From Nannocystis exedens (lineage in GTDB: Bacteria; Myxococcota_A; Polyangia; Nannocystales; Nannocystaceae), in assembly GCF_002343915.1 (NCBI RefSeq), contig NZ_NETK01000001.1, forward strand, positions 310,001 through 374,000: a stretch of 64,000 nucleotides of DNA, in the 5' to 3' direction. Positions within the stretch are counted from its first letter, which is position 1; every line of letters begins with the position of its first letter. Both the position numbers and the translations under genes were made by a program. Positions 51,150 to 60,245 of this stretch are shown here, one piece after another. The notes under the pieces are model-generated. The model was not told where the DNA came from. It made no database searches and worked only from the letters and a program-made list of their open reading frames with translations.

Positions 51150-51362
51150 TCACCGCCGCCAGCGCAGCTGCAGCTCGAGCTCTTCCTCCTCGCCGGACAC
51201 CTCGTGCTCGATCGACAGCGCCGCGTCGCGCGGCACGTTGAAGCGGGCCCCCGCCACCTGGATCCGGAACGACTCGCCGCGCTCGATGGCGTCGGCCAGG
51301 CGGCGCAGGGTCTCGACGAAGGACTCGGGGCTGCAGTTGCGTTCGACGTCGCGGTCGGGCAT
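51150..51362 (-). CDS. amphi-Trp domain protein
   Basis: 70 residues from the ATG at 51362 (MPDRDVERNCSPESFVETLR); 51374 and 51404 are possible alternatives. The pattern is a helix ETLRRLADAIERG, strands SFRIQVAGARFNVPRDA and EHEVSGEEEELELQLRWRR. This matches the amphi-Trp domain, short beta-rich proteins of unknown role. It is convergent with the TylF-type gene, with the five-unit 14-bp array in between. No membrane segment or signal. Confidence 0.75.
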   Translation of the reverse strand: MPDRDVERNCSPESFVETLRRLADAIERGESFRIQVAGARFNVPRDAALSIEHEVSGEEEELELQLRWRR

Positions 51363-51536
51363 CCCCGCCACCATAGACCATCTCGCGCGACGCGGTCCCC
51401 GCAACCCCGCGCCTCGTTCACGACCGCCCGCGTCCAGCCGCGATGCTTCGTCCTCCGCGGCCCACCCCCGGGCGTCGACCGGAACGCTCCCCGCTCGGCC
51501 CGCACGCCCCGGCCCTGCCGGCCCGCCGCGCCGCGC

Positions 51537-52778
51537 TCAATCGACGCGGACCGGCAGCGCCTCGAGCCCGCGCAGCACCGACGTCTTGCGCCACCGGAGC
51601 TGCTCGCGCGGCACCGCCAGGCGCAGCCGCGGGAACCGCTCGAGCAACGCGCCGAGCGCGATCCGCCCCTCCAGCCGGGCCAGCGGCGCCCCCACGCAGT
51701 AGTGGACCCCGTGTCCGAACGCCACGTGGCGGTTGGGCGTGCGCTGCAGGTCGAGCTCGTCCGCGCGGGGGAACGCCTCCTCGTCGCGGTTGGCCGAGCC
51801 GATCAGCGCCGTCACGCGGGCCCCGCGGGGGATCGTGCGGCCGTACAGCGTGATGTCTTCGCGGGCGAACCGCGGGCTCGGCATCTGCACCGGGTTGGTG
51901 AAGCGGAGCAGCTCCTCGACCGCCGACGGCCCCAGCTCGGGCCGCGCGCGCAGCAGCGCCAGTTGGTCCGGATGTTCGAGCAGCGCCAGCGTCCCGTTGC
52001 CGATCAGGTTCACCGTCGTCTCGTGCCCGGCCAGCAGCAGCACGAACAGCATCGCCGTCAGCTCGGCGTCGCTGAGCTGGTCGTCCTGCTCGCGCGCCTG
52101 GATCAGCGCCGTCGTCAGATCGTCGCGCGGCGCCAGCTTGTGCATCGCCACCAGCTTGGTGAAAAACCGCGCCAGCTGGACCATCTCCGGCAGCTGCTTG
52201 AGCACGTTGAGCGGCGACGGATCGCCGCCCTCGATGATCCCCGCGATCCACCCGTGGAAGCGCAGCCGGTCGCGGTCGTCGGGCACCCCCATCATCTCCG
52301 AGATGATCGTCAGCGGCAGCGGCAGCGCGAAGTCGGCGATCAGGTCGAACTGCCCGCGGGCAGCCGCGCGGGTCAGCAGCTCGTCCACCAATTGCTCGAC
52401 CCGCCGCGTCAGGTTCTCGACCATCCGCGGCGTGAACGCCTTGTGGACCAGCCCGCGCAGGCGGCGGTGACCCTCGTCGTCCTGGCTCAGCATCGTCTCG
52501 CCGAACGCGCGCATGATCTTGGGCACGTACCAGCGGTCCATGTCCGACTTCCCGGTCGCGCTGCGTTGATTGCAGCCGAGCCGCGGGTCGCGGAGCGCCT
52601 CGCTCACGTCCGCGTAACGCGACACCGCCCACACCTCGCCGCCGAACGAGTCGACCGCCAGGGCCAGCGGCGCCTCGCGGCGCAGCCGCGCGTACGTCGG
52701 GTACGGGTCGGCGCGGATCGCCGGCGACGTCAGGTCGACATCGATCTCGGAGGACTTCGCTCTCCACGACAGGCGCAT
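51537..52778 (-). CDS. Cytochrome P450
   Basis: 413 residues from the ATG at 52778 (MRLSWRAKSSEIDVDLTS); the longer frame upstream runs into the neighbouring gene. Motifs: I-helix LLLAGHETTVNLIGNG, EELLRFTNP (ExxR), PSPRFAREDITLYGRTIPRG, and the heme-binding FGHGVHYCVG with Cys361. Soluble, class I bacterial type, similar in layout to CYP107/CYP105-like enzymes of natural product tailoring. The gene upstream (52810-53520) encodes a flavin reductase-like protein that could be its electron donor. No ferredoxin gene was seen. Confidence 0.92.
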   Translation of the reverse strand: MRLSWRAKSSEIDVDLTSPAIRADPYPTYARLRREAPLALAVDSFGGEVWAVSRYADVSEALRDPRLGCNQRSATGKSDMDRWYVPKIMRAFGETMLSQDDEGHRRLRGLVHKAFTPRMVENLTRRVEQLVDELLTRAAARGQFDLIADFALPLPLTIISEMMGVPDDRDRLRFHGWIAGIIEGGDPSPLNVLKQLPEMVQLARFFTKLVAMHKLAPRDDLTTALIQAREQDDQLSDAELTAMLFVLLLAGHETTVNLIGNGTLALLEHPDQLALLRARPELGPSAVEELLRFTNPVQMPSPRFAREDITLYGRTIPRGARVTALIGSANRDEEAFPRADELDLQRTPNRHVAFGHGVHYCVGAPLARLEGRIALGALLERFPRLRLAVPREQLRWRKTSVLRGLEALPVRVD

Positions 52779-52809
52779 GACGAACACACTCCTCGCAGTT
52801 GCCCTCGCC

Positions 52810-53520
52810 TCAATCGAGCCCGCGCTTGCCGGGCGCCCAGTATGCCTTGACCTTCTGGCGGCCGTGCGGCGCGGGGGCGGCCTTGAGCGCCGCGCGCAGC
52901 GTCTGGATCGACCGGGCATTCCCGCATAGCACCAGATCGGCGCCGGCGTGGCGGTCCAGCGCGGCCCGCAGCCGGCGCTCGACCTCGACCAGGTGGCCCT
53001 CCCCGCGCGGCACCAGCGTCCGCGGCCCGACGTCGAGCTCCGCCAGCACCGCCTCCGACTCGTCCGCGTGCGTCACCTCGAACACGAACGACAGCGGCGC
53101 CGCCGGACCGCGCAGCTCCCGGAGCGCGCGCGCGGCCGCGAACGACGTCTCGTCGCCGAACAGCACCACCGCCGGCCCCAGCGTCGCGAAAGGCAGCGAG
53201 CCGCGCGGCCCGAACACGCGCACCCGCTCGCCGACCGCCGCCGCGCGGCCCCACTGCGCCCCCGGCTCCTCGCCGTGCAGATACACCAGCAGCGACACCG
53301 CCCCGCGCTCGGGCCGGTGCGAAAACGGCGTGTACGTGCGCGCCCCGGCGCCCGGGATCCACACCTGCACCTTGTCGCCGGCGTCGTGCGGCGCGCGCAG
53401 GTTGTCGCCGGTCAGGTCGATCCGGCGAAAATGCGGCGACACCTGGCGCACCGCGGCGATCGTCCATTCGGGGAAAAACTTGGCGATCGCGTCGCCGAGG
53501 ATCGCCTTCACCGATGCCAT
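52810..53520 (-). CDS. Siderophore-interacting / FAD-binding 9 family reductase
   Basis: 236 residues from the ATG at 53520 (MASVKAILGDAIAKFF). FAD-binding barrel: FRRIDLTGDNLRAPHDAGDK, VQVWIPGAGARTYTPFS (Arg-x-Tyr-Thr FAD motif). C-terminal NAD(P)-binding lobe: VVLFGDETSFAAARAL, LVLCGNARSIQTLRAAL. It belongs to the ViuB/SIP-like flavin reductases. The usual C-terminal extension that folds over FAD is short (KVKAYWAPGKRGLD). It lies 31 bp upstream of the P450 gene on the same strand, so an operon is likely and it may reduce the P450. Confidence 0.85.
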   Translation of the reverse strand: MASVKAILGDAIAKFFPEWTIAAVRQVSPHFRRIDLTGDNLRAPHDAGDKVQVWIPGAGARTYTPFSHRPERGAVSLLVYLHGEEPGAQWGRAAAVGERVRVFGPRGSLPFATLGPAVVLFGDETSFAAARALRELRGPAAPLSFVFEVTHADESEAVLAELDVGPRTLVPRGEGHLVEVERRLRAALDRHAGADLVLCGNARSIQTLRAALKAAPAPHGRQKVKAYWAPGKRGLD

Positions 53521-54027
53521 GATTCCCGTCCTTCGCCGCCTCGTGGAGCATGGACCCGCAACGACGCCGAGCCGGGCGTCCGCCACGAATGGACCGCTCC
53601 GCAACCGGCCGCCGCCCGCACTCTCGCTGCCTCGCGCGGACGGTCCGGTGATTGGGCGGCGGGCGACATCACGGCAGCGTGCAACGGCGAGTCGCACTAT
53701 GGGAGACCGCCTCCGCCGGCGCAATCGACTTTCCGCACGCCGGGCGATACCGCTCGATTGCGGCGCTCGCGACCCGCCCCCAGCACCTGACCTTTGGGCC
53801 ATCTCGGCGATACTCTCCCCTCCGGGCCGCGCCCGCGACAGGTTCACCGCGCCTGCCCTCGTCCGGGCCCGGAGCACCCTCGCGCGGCGGCCTCGCGGCG
53901 CCGCTGCAGCGCCCGCCGATCGCCGCGCATCGGCCCCTGCCCCCCTTGCCTGCGGCCCATCGACCGCGTCCGCGGACCTGCGGGCCGGGTGGCGCCCGCC
54001 CTCGCACCCGCGTTACCGTGGGCCGCC
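53521..54027. other. Divergent intergenic region
   Basis: About 500 bp between the FAD-binding reductase and the esterase genes, with Arg/Pro-biased shadow frames only. It should hold the promoter of the reductase-P450 operon. No gene or repeat array recognised. Confidence 0.4.
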
Positions 54028-54999
54028 ATGCGCCGCCGCCTCGCGCTCGTCGTCCTGCCCCTCTTCGCCTGCTCCACCGCCGCCGACGACAGCGCCCTCA
54101 CCGACGGCAGCCCCACGGATGTCTCCGGGGACATGTCCTCCAGCACAGGTCCGAAAGACCCGACGACCGGCACCACCGACATCCCGACCACGACCGACGA
54201 GCCGCTCACCACCGGCACCACCACCGACGAGCCGCCCGCCACCTCCGGCCCGCCCGCCGGTCCCTGCGGCCAGCCCCCGCCGTTCACCGGCGTCATGGCG
54301 CAGACGATCGAGGCCGCCGGCGTCGAGCGCGACTACGACCTCGTCATCCCCGAGAGCTACGACCCCGACACCGCCTACCCGCTCGTGTTCGCCTGGCACG
54401 GCCGAGGCGGCAACGGCGAGCTCGCGCGCCTGTACTTCAAGGTCGAGGAGGCCAGCGCCGGTCAGGCCATCTTCGTCTATCCCGACGGCCTGCCGCTGCC
54501 CGACATGGACAATCAGACCGGCTGGGACCTCGCCGGTGACGGCGGCGACGTCGCCCTGTTCGACGCCATCCTCGCCGACGTCGGCGCTCGCCTGTGCATC
54601 GACCCCGCGCGCGTCTTCAGCACCGGCCACAGCTTCGGCGGCTACATGTCGAACACCCTCGGCTGCGCCCGCGGCGGCACCGTCCGCGCGATCGCCCCCG
54701 TCGCCGGCGGCGGCCCGTTCGGCGCCTGCACCGGCCAGGTCGCCGCCTGGATCGTCCACGGCACCGGCGACACCACCGTCCCCCTCTCGCAAGGCGAGGG
54801 CGCGCGCGACCACTGGCTGTCCACCAATTCGTGCGGCGACACCACCACCCCCGTCGAGCCCGCCCCGTGCGTCGCCTACGACGATTGCGCGTCCGGCTTC
54901 CCCGTGCATTGGTGCCAGCACGACGAGCCGGACCTCGGCGGTCACGGCTGGCCCGCCTGGGCCGGCCCCGCGATCTGGAGCTTCTTCACCGCGCTCTGA
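54028..54999 (+). CDS. CE1/PHB-depolymerase-like esterase lipoprotein
   Basis: 323 residues from the ATG at 54028. Signal MRRRLALVVLPLFACST has a lipobox LFAC. A Ser/Thr/Pro linker runs to about residue 85 and contains two units of the 14-bp repeat (54129-54156). The catalytic domain is an alpha/beta hydrolase: YDLVIPESYDPDTAYPLVFA, WHGRGGNGE, then FSTGHSFGGYMSNTLGCAR with nucleophile Ser202, and ending HWCQHDEPDLGGHGWPAWAG with the likely His. It is related to feruloyl esterases and PHB depolymerases. Surface-located. The substrate is unknown. Confidence 0.88.
   Translation: MRRRLALVVLPLFACSTAADDSALTDGSPTDVSGDMSSSTGPKDPTTGTTDIPTTTDEPLTTGTTTDEPPATSGPPAGPCGQPPPFTGVMAQTIEAAGVERDYDLVIPESYDPDTAYPLVFAWHGRGGNGELARLYFKVEEASAGQAIFVYPDGLPLPDMDNQTGWDLAGDGGDVALFDAILADVGARLCIDPARVFSTGHSFGGYMSNTLGCARGGTVRAIAPVAGGGPFGACTGQVAAWIVHGTGDTTVPLSQGEGARDHWLSTNSCGDTTTPVEPAPCVAYDDCASGFPVHWCQHDEPDLGGHGWPAWAGPAIWSFFTAL
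54129..54156 (+). repeat. 14-bp repeat, two units, inside the esterase linker
   Basis: GGACATGTCCTCCA and GCACAGGTCCGAAA encode part of the low-complexity linker (GDMSSSTGPKDP) of the secreted esterase. The position is one where insertions would be neutral. Confidence 0.6.
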
Positions 55000-55032
55000 T
55001 CGCCACGCAGCGCAGGGTGGTAACCTTCCGCA

Positions 55033-55872
55033 GTGATCACCGTCGGCGTCGACCTCGCCAGTCAGCCACCCAAGACCGGCCTCGCGCGGATCGTCTGGGA
55101 CGCTGGCAAGGCCGTCGTCACCGAGGTGCGCCGCGGCGCCGACGACGATCAGATCGTCGCGCTCGCGGCGGAAGCCGGCGCGATCGGCATCGACGCGCCG
55201 TTCGGTTGGCCGCGCCGCTTCCTCGAGTTCGTGGCCGCCCATCACGGCAGCGGCGTGCCGCCCACTCGGTGGTCCGACCCGCACCGCGACGCCCTGCGCT
55301 TCCGCCTCACCGACCACCACGTGCGAGTCCACACCGGGCGCTGGCCGCTGTCGGTCTCGTCGGACTTGATCGGTGTCCCGGCCATGCGTTGCGCCGCGCT
55401 GCTGACCCGCCTCGGCGTTCGCGACCGCGCCGGGGACGGCCGCGTGTTCGAGGTCTACCCGGCCGCGGCGCTGCCGGGCTGGGGCCTGCCGGTCGACAGC
55501 TACAAGGGCGACCGCCGCCCGACCCGCCTCGTCCTGCTGGCCGCGCTCACGCGCGCCGCGCCATGGCTCGACCTCTCGCCCCCGCTGCGCGACCGCTGCG
55601 AGGCCAGCGACGACTGCCTCGACGCCCTGCTCGCCGCCCTCGTCGCCCGCGCCGCCGCCCTCGGCCTGACCGCCCGCCCGCGCGACGAGGACCTGCCGCA
55701 GGCCCGCGAGGAGGGCTGGATCGCCCTGCCGCGGCCCGGCTCGCTGGACCGCCTGCTCGCCGACGCAGCCGCTTCGCCGCCCTGTGACCCGGCCGACCGT
55801 GGTCACCCGAGCCGGCGAATTGAACCATCTCGATCTCGCCGGACCTGGACTCCGCCATCGCGCGGTCGATGA
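55033..55872 (+). CDS. DUF429 protein
   Basis: 279 residues, GTG start at 55033. The family core is MITVGVDLASQPPKTGLARI (ribonuclease-H-like first strand with Asp), IGIDAPFGWPRRFLEFVAAH (second Asp), VFEVYPAAALPGWGLPVDSY, KGDRRPTRLVLLAALTRAAP and DRCEASDDCLDALLAALVAR (C-terminal acidic cluster). This is an RNase H/actin-like fold of unknown function; most members are cytoplasmic. The tail (SRRIEPSRSRRTWTPPSRGR) is basic and is not part of the domain. Confidence 0.83.
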   Translation: MITVGVDLASQPPKTGLARIVWDAGKAVVTEVRRGADDDQIVALAAEAGAIGIDAPFGWPRRFLEFVAAHHGSGVPPTRWSDPHRDALRFRLTDHHVRVHTGRWPLSVSSDLIGVPAMRCAALLTRLGVRDRAGDGRVFEVYPAAALPGWGLPVDSYKGDRRPTRLVLLAALTRAAPWLDLSPPLRDRCEASDDCLDALLAALVARAAALGLTARPRDEDLPQAREEGWIALPRPGSLDRLLADAAASPPCDPADRGHPSRRIEPSRSRRTWTPPSRGR

Positions 55873-56242
55873 ACGCGAACGGGACCCGACCCGGGCCGAG
55901 ACCGCAGCCTCGCAGGTCGTGCCGCTCGAGCCGACGTCCCGCCGACGTTGGTCGACGACGAGAAACGCCCCTCGGCTCGATCACGTTCGCAACCGCCACG
56001 CCCGACGCCCCGACGGCGACTGCGCGATCATCATTGATCATCCCCTGCGCATATCGATACCTCCGCGCCTCTCCATAGGGTTTGTCCATCCGCGCACCCG
56101 CCCGCTGCGCCGCGGTCGCATTCGCGTATCACCGGCCGATCCCTCCCGTCGCCACCGGGCGCCGCAGCAACTCCGGTGCTCGCTTCCGTTCGCCCCGCGA
56201 ACGCCTTGAACGCCCACCGGCGGCCCCGCTATCGTCGCCGCC
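55873..56242. other. Intergenic region, no gene recognised
   Basis: 370 bp with no protein-like frame. A short AT-richer stretch at 56025-56075 (around GATCATCATTGATCATCC) contains nested GATCAT palindromes that could be an operator for the cytochrome gene downstream. Confidence 0.35.
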
Positions 56243-57268
56243 GTGGACCCCCGCGCCCCCCTCGTCCTGCTCGTCGCGCTGCTGCAGGCGTGCGACGAGC
56301 GCCGGGCCCCGGCCGCGCGCGAGCCTGCGGTCACCTGGCTCCCGCGCGAGGACGAGTGCGCCGCCTGTCACGCCGACATCGCCGACGCCTGGGCCCGCTC
56401 GCGGCACCACGCCGCGTTCACCAACGACGAATTCCAGCGCGCCTACGCCCGCGAGCCGACCCCGTTCTGCCGCGAGTGTCACGCCCCCGAGCACGCGCGC
56501 TTGCCCGCCGCCGAGGCCGACGCGCTCGGCGTCGGCTGCCTCGCCTGTCACGGCGGCCTCGGGACCGTCGTCACCGCGGCGACGCGCAGCGGCAGCGACG
56601 CCCCGCACGCGCTGCGCCGCGATCCCGCCTTCGCCACCCGGACCTGCGCCCGCTGCCACGAGTTCGACTTCCCCGAAGGCGGCGCCCAGGCGCGCGGCAC
56701 CATGATGCAGACCACCATGCGCGAGCACGCCGCCTCGGCCCACGCCGATCGCAGCTGCGCCGACTGTCACATGCCGGGCGCGCGCCACGACTTCGCCTCC
56801 ACGCGCGATCCCGCGGCCATGCAGCGCGCGCTCGCCGTCACCGCCCGGCGCGACGGCGACGCTCTCGAGCTCGAGCTGCGCACCCGCGACGTCGGCCACG
56901 CCTTCCCCACCGGCGACCTCTTTCGTCGCCTCGCCGTCCACGCCGCGCTCGTCGACGCCGACGGCCGCGAGCTCGCCCGCGACGTCCGCTACCTCGCGCG
57001 CCACTTCGTCCCGCGGCACCATCCGGACGGCCGCCTGCGCCACGCCGCCACCGTCCCGGTCGTCGACGACCGGATCCACGGGGCCGCTCAGGTGCGCCTC
57101 GAATTGCGCCCCGCCGGGCCGGCCGACCGCGCCGAGCTGGTGTGGCAGATCGATCTCGAACGCGTCGACGCGCGCGATCCCGACCGGCCCGAAACCTCGA
57201 CGATTGCTGGTACCATCCGCCTCGCCGAGGGGCGCCTGCCACCAATCACGCCTGCGAGCTCGCCATGA
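56243..57268 (+). CDS. Pentaheme c-type cytochrome lipoprotein
   Basis: 341 residues, GTG start at 56243. Signal VLLVALLQACDE has a lipobox LQAC. Five CxxCH heme-binding motifs lie in order: CAACH, CRECH, CLACH, CARCH and CADCH. The first four occur within residues 35-140 and the last near 170. The C-terminal half (about 190-335) is beta-rich and heme-free, with LAVTARRDGDALELELRTRD. It resembles multiheme cytochromes used in respiratory or detoxifying electron transfer at the cell surface. The partner is unknown. Its stop overlaps the next ATG, so it is co-translated with the gene at 57265. Confidence 0.88.
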   Translation: MDPRAPLVLLVALLQACDERRAPAAREPAVTWLPREDECAACHADIADAWARSRHHAAFTNDEFQRAYAREPTPFCRECHAPEHARLPAAEADALGVGCLACHGGLGTVVTAATRSGSDAPHALRRDPAFATRTCARCHEFDFPEGGAQARGTMMQTTMREHAASAHADRSCADCHMPGARHDFASTRDPAAMQRALAVTARRDGDALELELRTRDVGHAFPTGDLFRRLAVHAALVDADGRELARDVRYLARHFVPRHHPDGRLRHAATVPVVDDRIHGAAQVRLELRPAGPADRAELVWQIDLERVDARDPDRPETSTIAGTIRLAEGRLPPITPASSP

Positions 57269-58608
57269 CGACGACCGATCGTGCAACCTCCCTCTTCGCG
57301 TCGATCGCCATCGGGTGTCTCGGCGCCGCCTGTACCGCCAATCCGCCGCCTCGGGACGCGCGCCCGACCGTCGAGGCCGCCCCCACGCCCGCCGTTCCGC
57401 CCGCGGCCCCCGCAGCCCCGACCCCGCCCGCGGCCCCCGTCGCGGCCCAGCCCACGCCCCCGGCGACGCCGCCCACGCCGGCGACGCCCCCGACTCCCGC
57501 GACCGAGCCGACCCCGCCGGATCCGCCCGCATTACCGTCCCTCGCCGATCCCGACCCGGCCGTCCCGGCCGTCCCGGCCGCCGATCCGGCCGCCGATCCG
57601 TCCGCTCCCCCTGCTGGCCCGATCGCCCTCGTCGCCGCGCCGATCACCCCGACCGAGCACGCCGTCCAGTGGCGCGACGTCGTCACGCTCGCCGCCGACA
57701 CCGTCCCCAAGGGCTTCCAGTACTTCGCCACCGGCGTGCTCGCCGGCGAGGCCCCGAATTTCTTCACCCTCGACGCGGCAGGCGGCTGGAAGCCGGTCGG
57801 CGTCGCCGCCCCGCCCGGGTCGCTCAGCGGTCATTGGCCCGACGAGGCGTGGGCGGTCGAGATCGGCAACACCCGCGATCGGGCCCAGATCACGCGGCTG
57901 CGACTGCATCGATTGCGCGGTCAGAGCCGGTGGGTCCCGCAGGCGATCGGCCTCGATCAATGGGTCGAGACCGGCCACCTCGGCTCCGTGCGCAAGAGCT
58001 GGAACGTCGGCTTCCTCGCCGAGCTCGACGGCAGCCTCGTGCGCGTCGGCGGCAACGGCGCCCCCGATCCCGACCTGCCCGTCGCCCGCGGATGGATCTC
58101 CGATTTCGTCGAGAGCAAGGCCGGCGACCTCTATGTCTTCTCGCACGACGACGGCGGCGATTACGTCCAGATCGCCTGCGCCGACCAGGCCTGCGTGCGA
58201 GCCAACGCCATCCCTCTGCCGCCGGGCGGCTGGGAGTGGGAGCAGACCATCCCGCGGCAGAAGCACAGCGTCTCGATCGCCCTGCGCGACGCCGCCAACA
58301 AGCTCCCCAACCACGTGCTGCATTACGAGACCGGCGGCTGGAAGCTCGAGGTGCTGCCCGCGGGCGCCCGCCTCGCTGCGATCTGGCCGACCAGCGACGG
58401 CGGCATGTGGGCCCAGACCGAGACGGGCCTGCTGCACCGCGATCCTGCCGGCGCGTGGCGCAGCGTCGCCCTCCCCGCCGATGTGCAGCCCAGCGGTTCG
58501 GTGTTCGCGGCCATGACCGGCAACATGAGCGAGCTCGTGATCGTCGGCGCCCGCGACGGCGGCCAGGTCGTCCTCGCCACCGCCGCCAAGGCGCAGGTCG
58601 CCGGCTGA
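57265..58608 (+). CDS. Pro/Ala-rich lipoprotein with beta-propeller-like domain
   Basis: 447 residues. The ATG at 57265 overlaps the cytochrome stop (ATGA). Signal LFASIAIGCLGAACTA has a lipobox GAAC. Residues about 25-130 are a Pro/Ala/Thr linker. The remaining ~310 residues are repeated beta-strand units (FFTLDAAGGWKPVGVAAP, WPDEAWAVEIGNTRDRAQIT, MWAQTETGLLHRDPAGAWRS) suggestive of a beta-propeller. No enzyme motif. Coupling to the pentaheme cytochrome suggests it is a partner, perhaps a surface anchor or periplasmic receptor. Confidence 0.7.
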   Translation: MTTTDRATSLFASIAIGCLGAACTANPPPRDARPTVEAAPTPAVPPAAPAAPTPPAAPVAAQPTPPATPPTPATPPTPATEPTPPDPPALPSLADPDPAVPAVPAADPAADPSAPPAGPIALVAAPITPTEHAVQWRDVVTLAADTVPKGFQYFATGVLAGEAPNFFTLDAAGGWKPVGVAAPPGSLSGHWPDEAWAVEIGNTRDRAQITRLRLHRLRGQSRWVPQAIGLDQWVETGHLGSVRKSWNVGFLAELDGSLVRVGGNGAPDPDLPVARGWISDFVESKAGDLYVFSHDDGGDYVQIACADQACVRANAIPLPPGGWEWEQTIPRQKHSVSIALRDAANKLPNHVLHYETGGWKLEVLPAGARLAAIWPTSDGGMWAQTETGLLHRDPAGAWRSVALPADVQPSGSVFAAMTGNMSELVIVGARDGGQVVLATAAKAQVAG

Positions 58609-58783
58609 TCGGCGGCCGCGGCCCGCGTCGGGTCGCTCAGGCGCGCGCTCCTCCATCACCACCTCCCGGCCCTCGTCCGCGGCCTCGGCGACGCGCGCCT
58701 TGAGGTCGCCGATCGACAGGCTGTCATCCACGCACACCTGCTCGAATCGCGGCCGCGATCGTTTCGGCGACCCGTCCGCGAAC

Positions 58784-59782
58784 TCAGCCTGCGGGACAGG
58801 GACGCCCGGCGGCCTCGAGCCTGCCGAGCCACGCGCAGAGAGCGTCGACGACCTCGACCGCCGGACCGGGGTCGAGGCGCTCGTATTCTTCGATGGACCC
58901 GGTCCGAGCCGCCTGGAACAGGTGATTGAGGCGGTCGAAGACTCGCGCCTCGGAGCACGCATGCGGGGCCTTGGAGGCGAGGAAGGCCGCGGTGTTCGCC
59001 GGCGCCGGCACCTGGGAATCGAGCCCGCCGAACAGCGCGAGGACGGGGCAGGTCACGGCGGCGAGCAGGCGCTCGGGCCGTTGGCGCAGCAGCGAACGGT
59101 ACGCAGGCGACGCGACCACCGAGGTCATCGCCGCTGCATTCTCCGCGATCGCTCCCGGACTCGCGGCAGGCAACCCCGGCCAGCGCTCGAGCGCGCGCGC
59201 GATCTCGGCCTGGATGAGCGCATCGTCGGCGCCCGCGCGGGCGAGCGAGAAGACCCTCTCGTTCATCGCTCGCTCGTGCGCGATCTGGGCCTCCGTCGCG
59301 CCCATCTCGAGCGAGATGCGCCGCGCCTGTCCGTGCAAGAGCCCCTCGATGGGCTCGATCGGCGTGGCGAGCATCACCACCGCGTGGACCGCTCGCCTCG
59401 CCGCGACCGCGAGCGCCGTCAGCCCGCCCTCGCTGTGGCCGCAGAGCGTGATGCGCTTGGGGTCCACCCCTGCGTGTCGCACGAGCGCGTCGAACGCGCT
59501 GCTCAGGTCTTCCACCGCGTCGTCGAAGGTCGTGGCCGCGGGATCGCCCGCAGACTCGCCGACCCCCCTGTCGTCGAATCGAAGGACCGCGGACCCGCGG
59601 CGCGTGAGGTGCTCGCTGAGGACGAGGAACGGCTTGTGGCCGCAGACACTCTCGTCGCGATCGTGCGCACCCGAGCCGGAGGCGAGGATGACCGCCGGCC
59701 ACGGGCCATCGTCCTCGGGTGTCGAGAGCGTCCCGGCCAGGCGCCCGACGGGGCCCGAGAAGACGAAGGGAATGTCCCTCAT
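58784..59782 (-). CDS. Alpha/beta hydrolase
   Basis: 332 residues from the ATG at 59782 (MRDIPFVFSGPVGRLAG); the upstream frame is noise. Motifs: GPWPAVILASGSGAHDRDES (oxyanion region), LRFDDRGVGESAGDPAAT, ITLCGHSEGGLTALAVAARR with the nucleophile Ser, LALFGGLDSQVPAPAN with the Asp, and DRLNHLFQAARTGSIEEY with the His. The architecture matches esterase/peptidase-like hydrolases of the DLH/BAAT-like group. The substrate is unknown. Cytoplasmic. A short coding-like minus-strand stretch (58620-58760, LSIGDLKARVAEAADEGREV) lies just after its stop. Confidence 0.85.
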   Translation of the reverse strand: MRDIPFVFSGPVGRLAGTLSTPEDDGPWPAVILASGSGAHDRDESVCGHKPFLVLSEHLTRRGSAVLRFDDRGVGESAGDPAATTFDDAVEDLSSAFDALVRHAGVDPKRITLCGHSEGGLTALAVAARRAVHAVVMLATPIEPIEGLLHGQARRISLEMGATEAQIAHERAMNERVFSLARAGADDALIQAEIARALERWPGLPAASPGAIAENAAAMTSVVASPAYRSLLRQRPERLLAAVTCPVLALFGGLDSQVPAPANTAAFLASKAPHACSEARVFDRLNHLFQAARTGSIEEYERLDPGPAVEVVDALCAWLGRLEAAGRPCPAG

Positions 59783-60245
59783 AAGAGCGCCATTTTCGTC
59801 GTCTACCCGCAAACGGCAAGCGGAAGCGGTAGCCCGACGGCGCAGCCTGCAAATCACGCGACCCGTCCGTGGCCGCATCACTCGCCTCGAGTTGCGAACC
59901 ATTCGACCTCGCGGCTCCCTGCCGAGCTCGGGCCCTCGTCCACCCCGACCTTCGGCTCTCTCCGCGTCCTCGCGGACGATCGCGGTCGCCGTGGGGGACG
60001 GGGTCTCGCGGCGCTCGCGACCCACGTCGCCCTCGACGAGCGGCGCCGGCATCGCACCCTCGTCGCGCGGCGCTCGCGGGTCGCCCCGCTGCCGCTCGTC
60101 CGAGCCCGCCCGGGCGTGTCGGTTCACACATCGGCGCGCCCCGGCCATCACCCCCGCTAAACCCCGCGAACCGCCTGCATCGCCGTTTGCGCCCCGCCTG
60201 GCCGTATCTGGCGCGCGCCCGCCCGGCGTGCTAGGAGGCCCCCGC
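59783..60245. other. Divergent intergenic region
   Basis: About 460 bp between the divergent hydrolase and SMI1/TPR genes, Arg/Pro-biased, with no recognised gene. GCTAGGAGG (60229-60237) supplies a Shine-Dalgarno-like sequence 9 nt before the ATG at 60246. Confidence 0.4.

Noticed and set aside
58620..58760. Small antitoxin-like gene on the minus strand
   Set aside because: LSIGDLKARVAEAADEGREV looks protein-like, but no start, stop, partner toxin or full domain can be defined.
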